Below the pieces are notes generated by a model that saw only the letters and a program-made list of their open reading frames with translations, was not told the DNA's origin and made no database searches. A DNA stretch of 64,000 nt from Pelagomonas calceolata (Eukaryota > Sar > Pelagophyceae > Pelagomonadales > Pelagomonadaceae), in the NCBI GenBank assembly GCA_918797485.1, contig CAKKNE010000002.1, positions 3,438,501 through 3,502,500 on the forward strand, in the 5' to 3' direction. The translations under genes were made by a program, and so were the position numbers. This document shows, in pieces, positions 62,260-64,000 of the stretch (positions are counted from its first letter, which is position 1; each line of letters opens with the position of its first letter).

Positions 62260-64000
62260 ATGTCTACGCACAGTACTACAGTGGCGCTATTATCACATTA
62301 TGCGCGTCATGGGTTCTGGGGGTGCGTAAACTAAACACAAATGCATAAAATAGCTTCGTCTCAGACATGTGGAACACGAATCGAACAAGCTCCTCGCAAA
62401 GGGATTATCCGACCTGAGTTCAATAAATTGGTGGCGCGCCATAGCCGTAGGATTTATGTCTATTAGCAATCCAAACGGGGAAGGTAGAGGACGCCTAGGG
62501 GAAGCTTTGCGCGAACTTAGTTTCCTCAAGACGAGACAAGATCTTGAACTGTCTTCTGTCGTGGCGTTGCTTTTTTTCCATAGGCTTGCTGAAAACATAG
62601 ACTACGAAGAAATTGAGATACTATCCAACTTGGCGGCGAGAGCGACGGAGCGTGCATCTGAGCCAAGCCTTTTGCTATGTGCTCAATTCCATTTGTATGC
62701 TGGTATCCATGCAACAAGTAATGAACGCTTGTGTGAGCAATTCAAGGCATCCCGCAGCCTCATTAGAAAAGCCTAATTCAGCGTAAAAAGCTACGCATAT
62801 CTCATGATAAGGTAGTGTTATTTCCAGGTAATCGAAGCTGATACAATTGCAGAGACCGAGACACAAAAACAGGCCCATATTCTCTGGGCATGGATCCAAC
62901 TTTCTAGTCCAATGGATTCGTGGCATAATGATGGTCGAGACGTACTGCGGCACCTTGATGGTGCAACATGTGGTTCCGAGGAGTCTGTTTGGGACTTGGA
63001 GAGTTTGATGGCACATGCGTCTGCGCTATAAGAATACTATTTCTCCTGAGCGAATTATATGCGAATCTCCCTGTAGGCTCGTGCGTGTTACTACGAACTC
63101 ATGAAGCAGTACCTAAGCGCATTAGATTTCCTGAACCAGGCCGTTGCTCTTCAATCGTGGAGCCCGGCCCTTTTAGAAAAAGCGAAAGTGTTAGTTCATT
63201 TAGGTGACTGGGAGCAAGCGGCGGAGACGCTTCAGCGTGTTTTGCAACAAAACGAGGGGTCTATGGAGGGACTGCGTCTTAATGTTCTGATGCATATGGT
63301 GCAGCAAGCAGATGATCAAGTTACTCAGGAACTGCTTAGACGAATGATCAAGTCAATGGAAATATACGAGGGATTAAATGCCGACCTTTTCTACAAAACA
63401 GCCCGTACTCTGAGTCGTCTGGCTGGTCGAAAGCCCCAAATTATGAATCTCATTTCCGGGATTTGCAAGAAAGCAATTCAATTGAATCCATCGTCAACGT
63501 CAATCTACATAATGGAGCTCGCTTATGAGAAGGCAATGCTGTGTGACTATGATAGCGCAATGAAAAGCTATCGTGAAGCAGGGCGAACTGATGAGACTAA
63601 TATTGCAGCACTTTATGGGACTATCTACAGTCATATTATGCTGGGTGAGCTTAGCAATGCAGAGCAGCAGCTAGACTTTCTTGTGGCTATCTCGGAATCC
63701 ATAGAGCCATCAGCCCACTTGCCTTTTCTTAAGGCACTCCTTGCATGGCGGCATCTTGGCGACGCGGATAAGCATGCTAACCTGTTAGAGCAGGCCGAGA
63801 TACTTCATTTTAAATCCATGGCTAGTTACAAAGCATCGGACACATATGAGAAACTTTTCCTCTTAAATCCTGACTTTCTAATTCAATTGGCAAAGGAGTA
63901 TATACTACATTTGCAATTTGCCGTCAAGTTGATGCATGCGGGCAAGGCTAGGGCAGTTGGTCAAAGCAGGGCTGTGCGCCGTGGCATGGATATATTAGAG
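62260..64000 (+). CDS. IFT139: Intraflagellar transport protein IFT139 (TTC21), 5' part, cut by window end
   Basis: Exons 62260-62321, 62365-62746, 62828-63022 and 63077 to beyond 64000; introns 43, 81 and 54 bp. Spliced start MSTHSTTVALLSHYARHGFW matches the short N-terminal helix of TTC21B, followed by TPR-like helical repeats: LRELSFLKTRQDLELSSVVA, QAHILWAWIQLSS, ALLEKAKVLVHLGDWEQAAE, SSTSIYIMELAYEKAMLCDY, LGELSNAEQQLDFLVAISES and LNPDFLIQLAKEY, all in the order of the human protein as I recall it. IFT139 belongs to the IFT-A retrograde transport complex. A further intron may lie near 63910-63970. The 3' end is outside. Confidence 0.93.

Overview
The window looks like nuclear DNA of a chlorophyll a/c-containing stramenopile alga, most likely a pelagophyte (Aureococcus or a relative). 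Three things point there. A fucoxanthin-type light-harvesting protein sits beside nuclear-encoded, signal-peptide-bearing plastid proteins (ClpP, a CtpA-type protease, a CNNM/CBS transporter). Coding DNA in the first 38 kb is extremely GC-rich. Several introns are recognisable introners: short DNA elements with terminal inverted repeats (TIRs) and 8-bp target-site duplications (TSDs), of the kind known from Aureococcus. The identification rests on reading alone.

Layout. Positions 1-37.7 kb form a GC-rich, gene-dense block with zero or one intron per gene: Prp16, a PCMT-like methyltransferase, DPH4, an LHC protein, a degenerate DHHC protein, two unknown proteins, ATAD3, ClpP, a COA3-like protein, an EF-hand protein, a PDZ-formin, a family 2-like glycosyltransferase, ribosomal protein eL21, a GT64 glycosyltransferase, a CtpA-like protease, NOT3/5, a CNNM-CBS protein and PanB. 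From about 38 kb base composition falls and gaps lengthen. The genes there are a CIMIP2/FAM166-like ciliary protein, a 971-residue coiled-coil protein, a BT1-like mitochondrial-type carrier, a seven-exon HIR/SPFH protein, a 2,817-residue hybrid NRPS-PKS and the 5' part of IFT139. Two flagellar-type genes in this block suggest a flagellated lineage or stage.

Main findings. (1) Three near-full-length introners of about 200 bp (2707-2905, 24195-24397, 34671-34870) interrupt conserved genes. Removing TSD plus element restores conserved protein sequence. Copies occur in both orientations relative to the host gene, so the element works as an intron either way round. (2) Shorter introns (43-107 bp) follow the same pattern: GT or GC at the 5' end, AG at the 3' end, and usually G[T/C] as the first exon bases after the intron. 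Nine of my 20 reconstructed introns are GC-AG, and some still carry decayed introner ends. (3) The NRPS-PKS reads TE-A-PCP-KS-AT-TE-KR-ACP, has an AT lacking its active-site serine, and has no terminal release domain. (4) Palindromic repeats built from GTACCGTAGGTAC lie 60-160 bp upstream of five start codons.

Exon models are hand-built by homology from memory, reading frame and the splice pattern. For every complete spliced model the exon lengths sum to a multiple of three. No tRNA, rRNA, CRISPR array or virus-like element was recognised.
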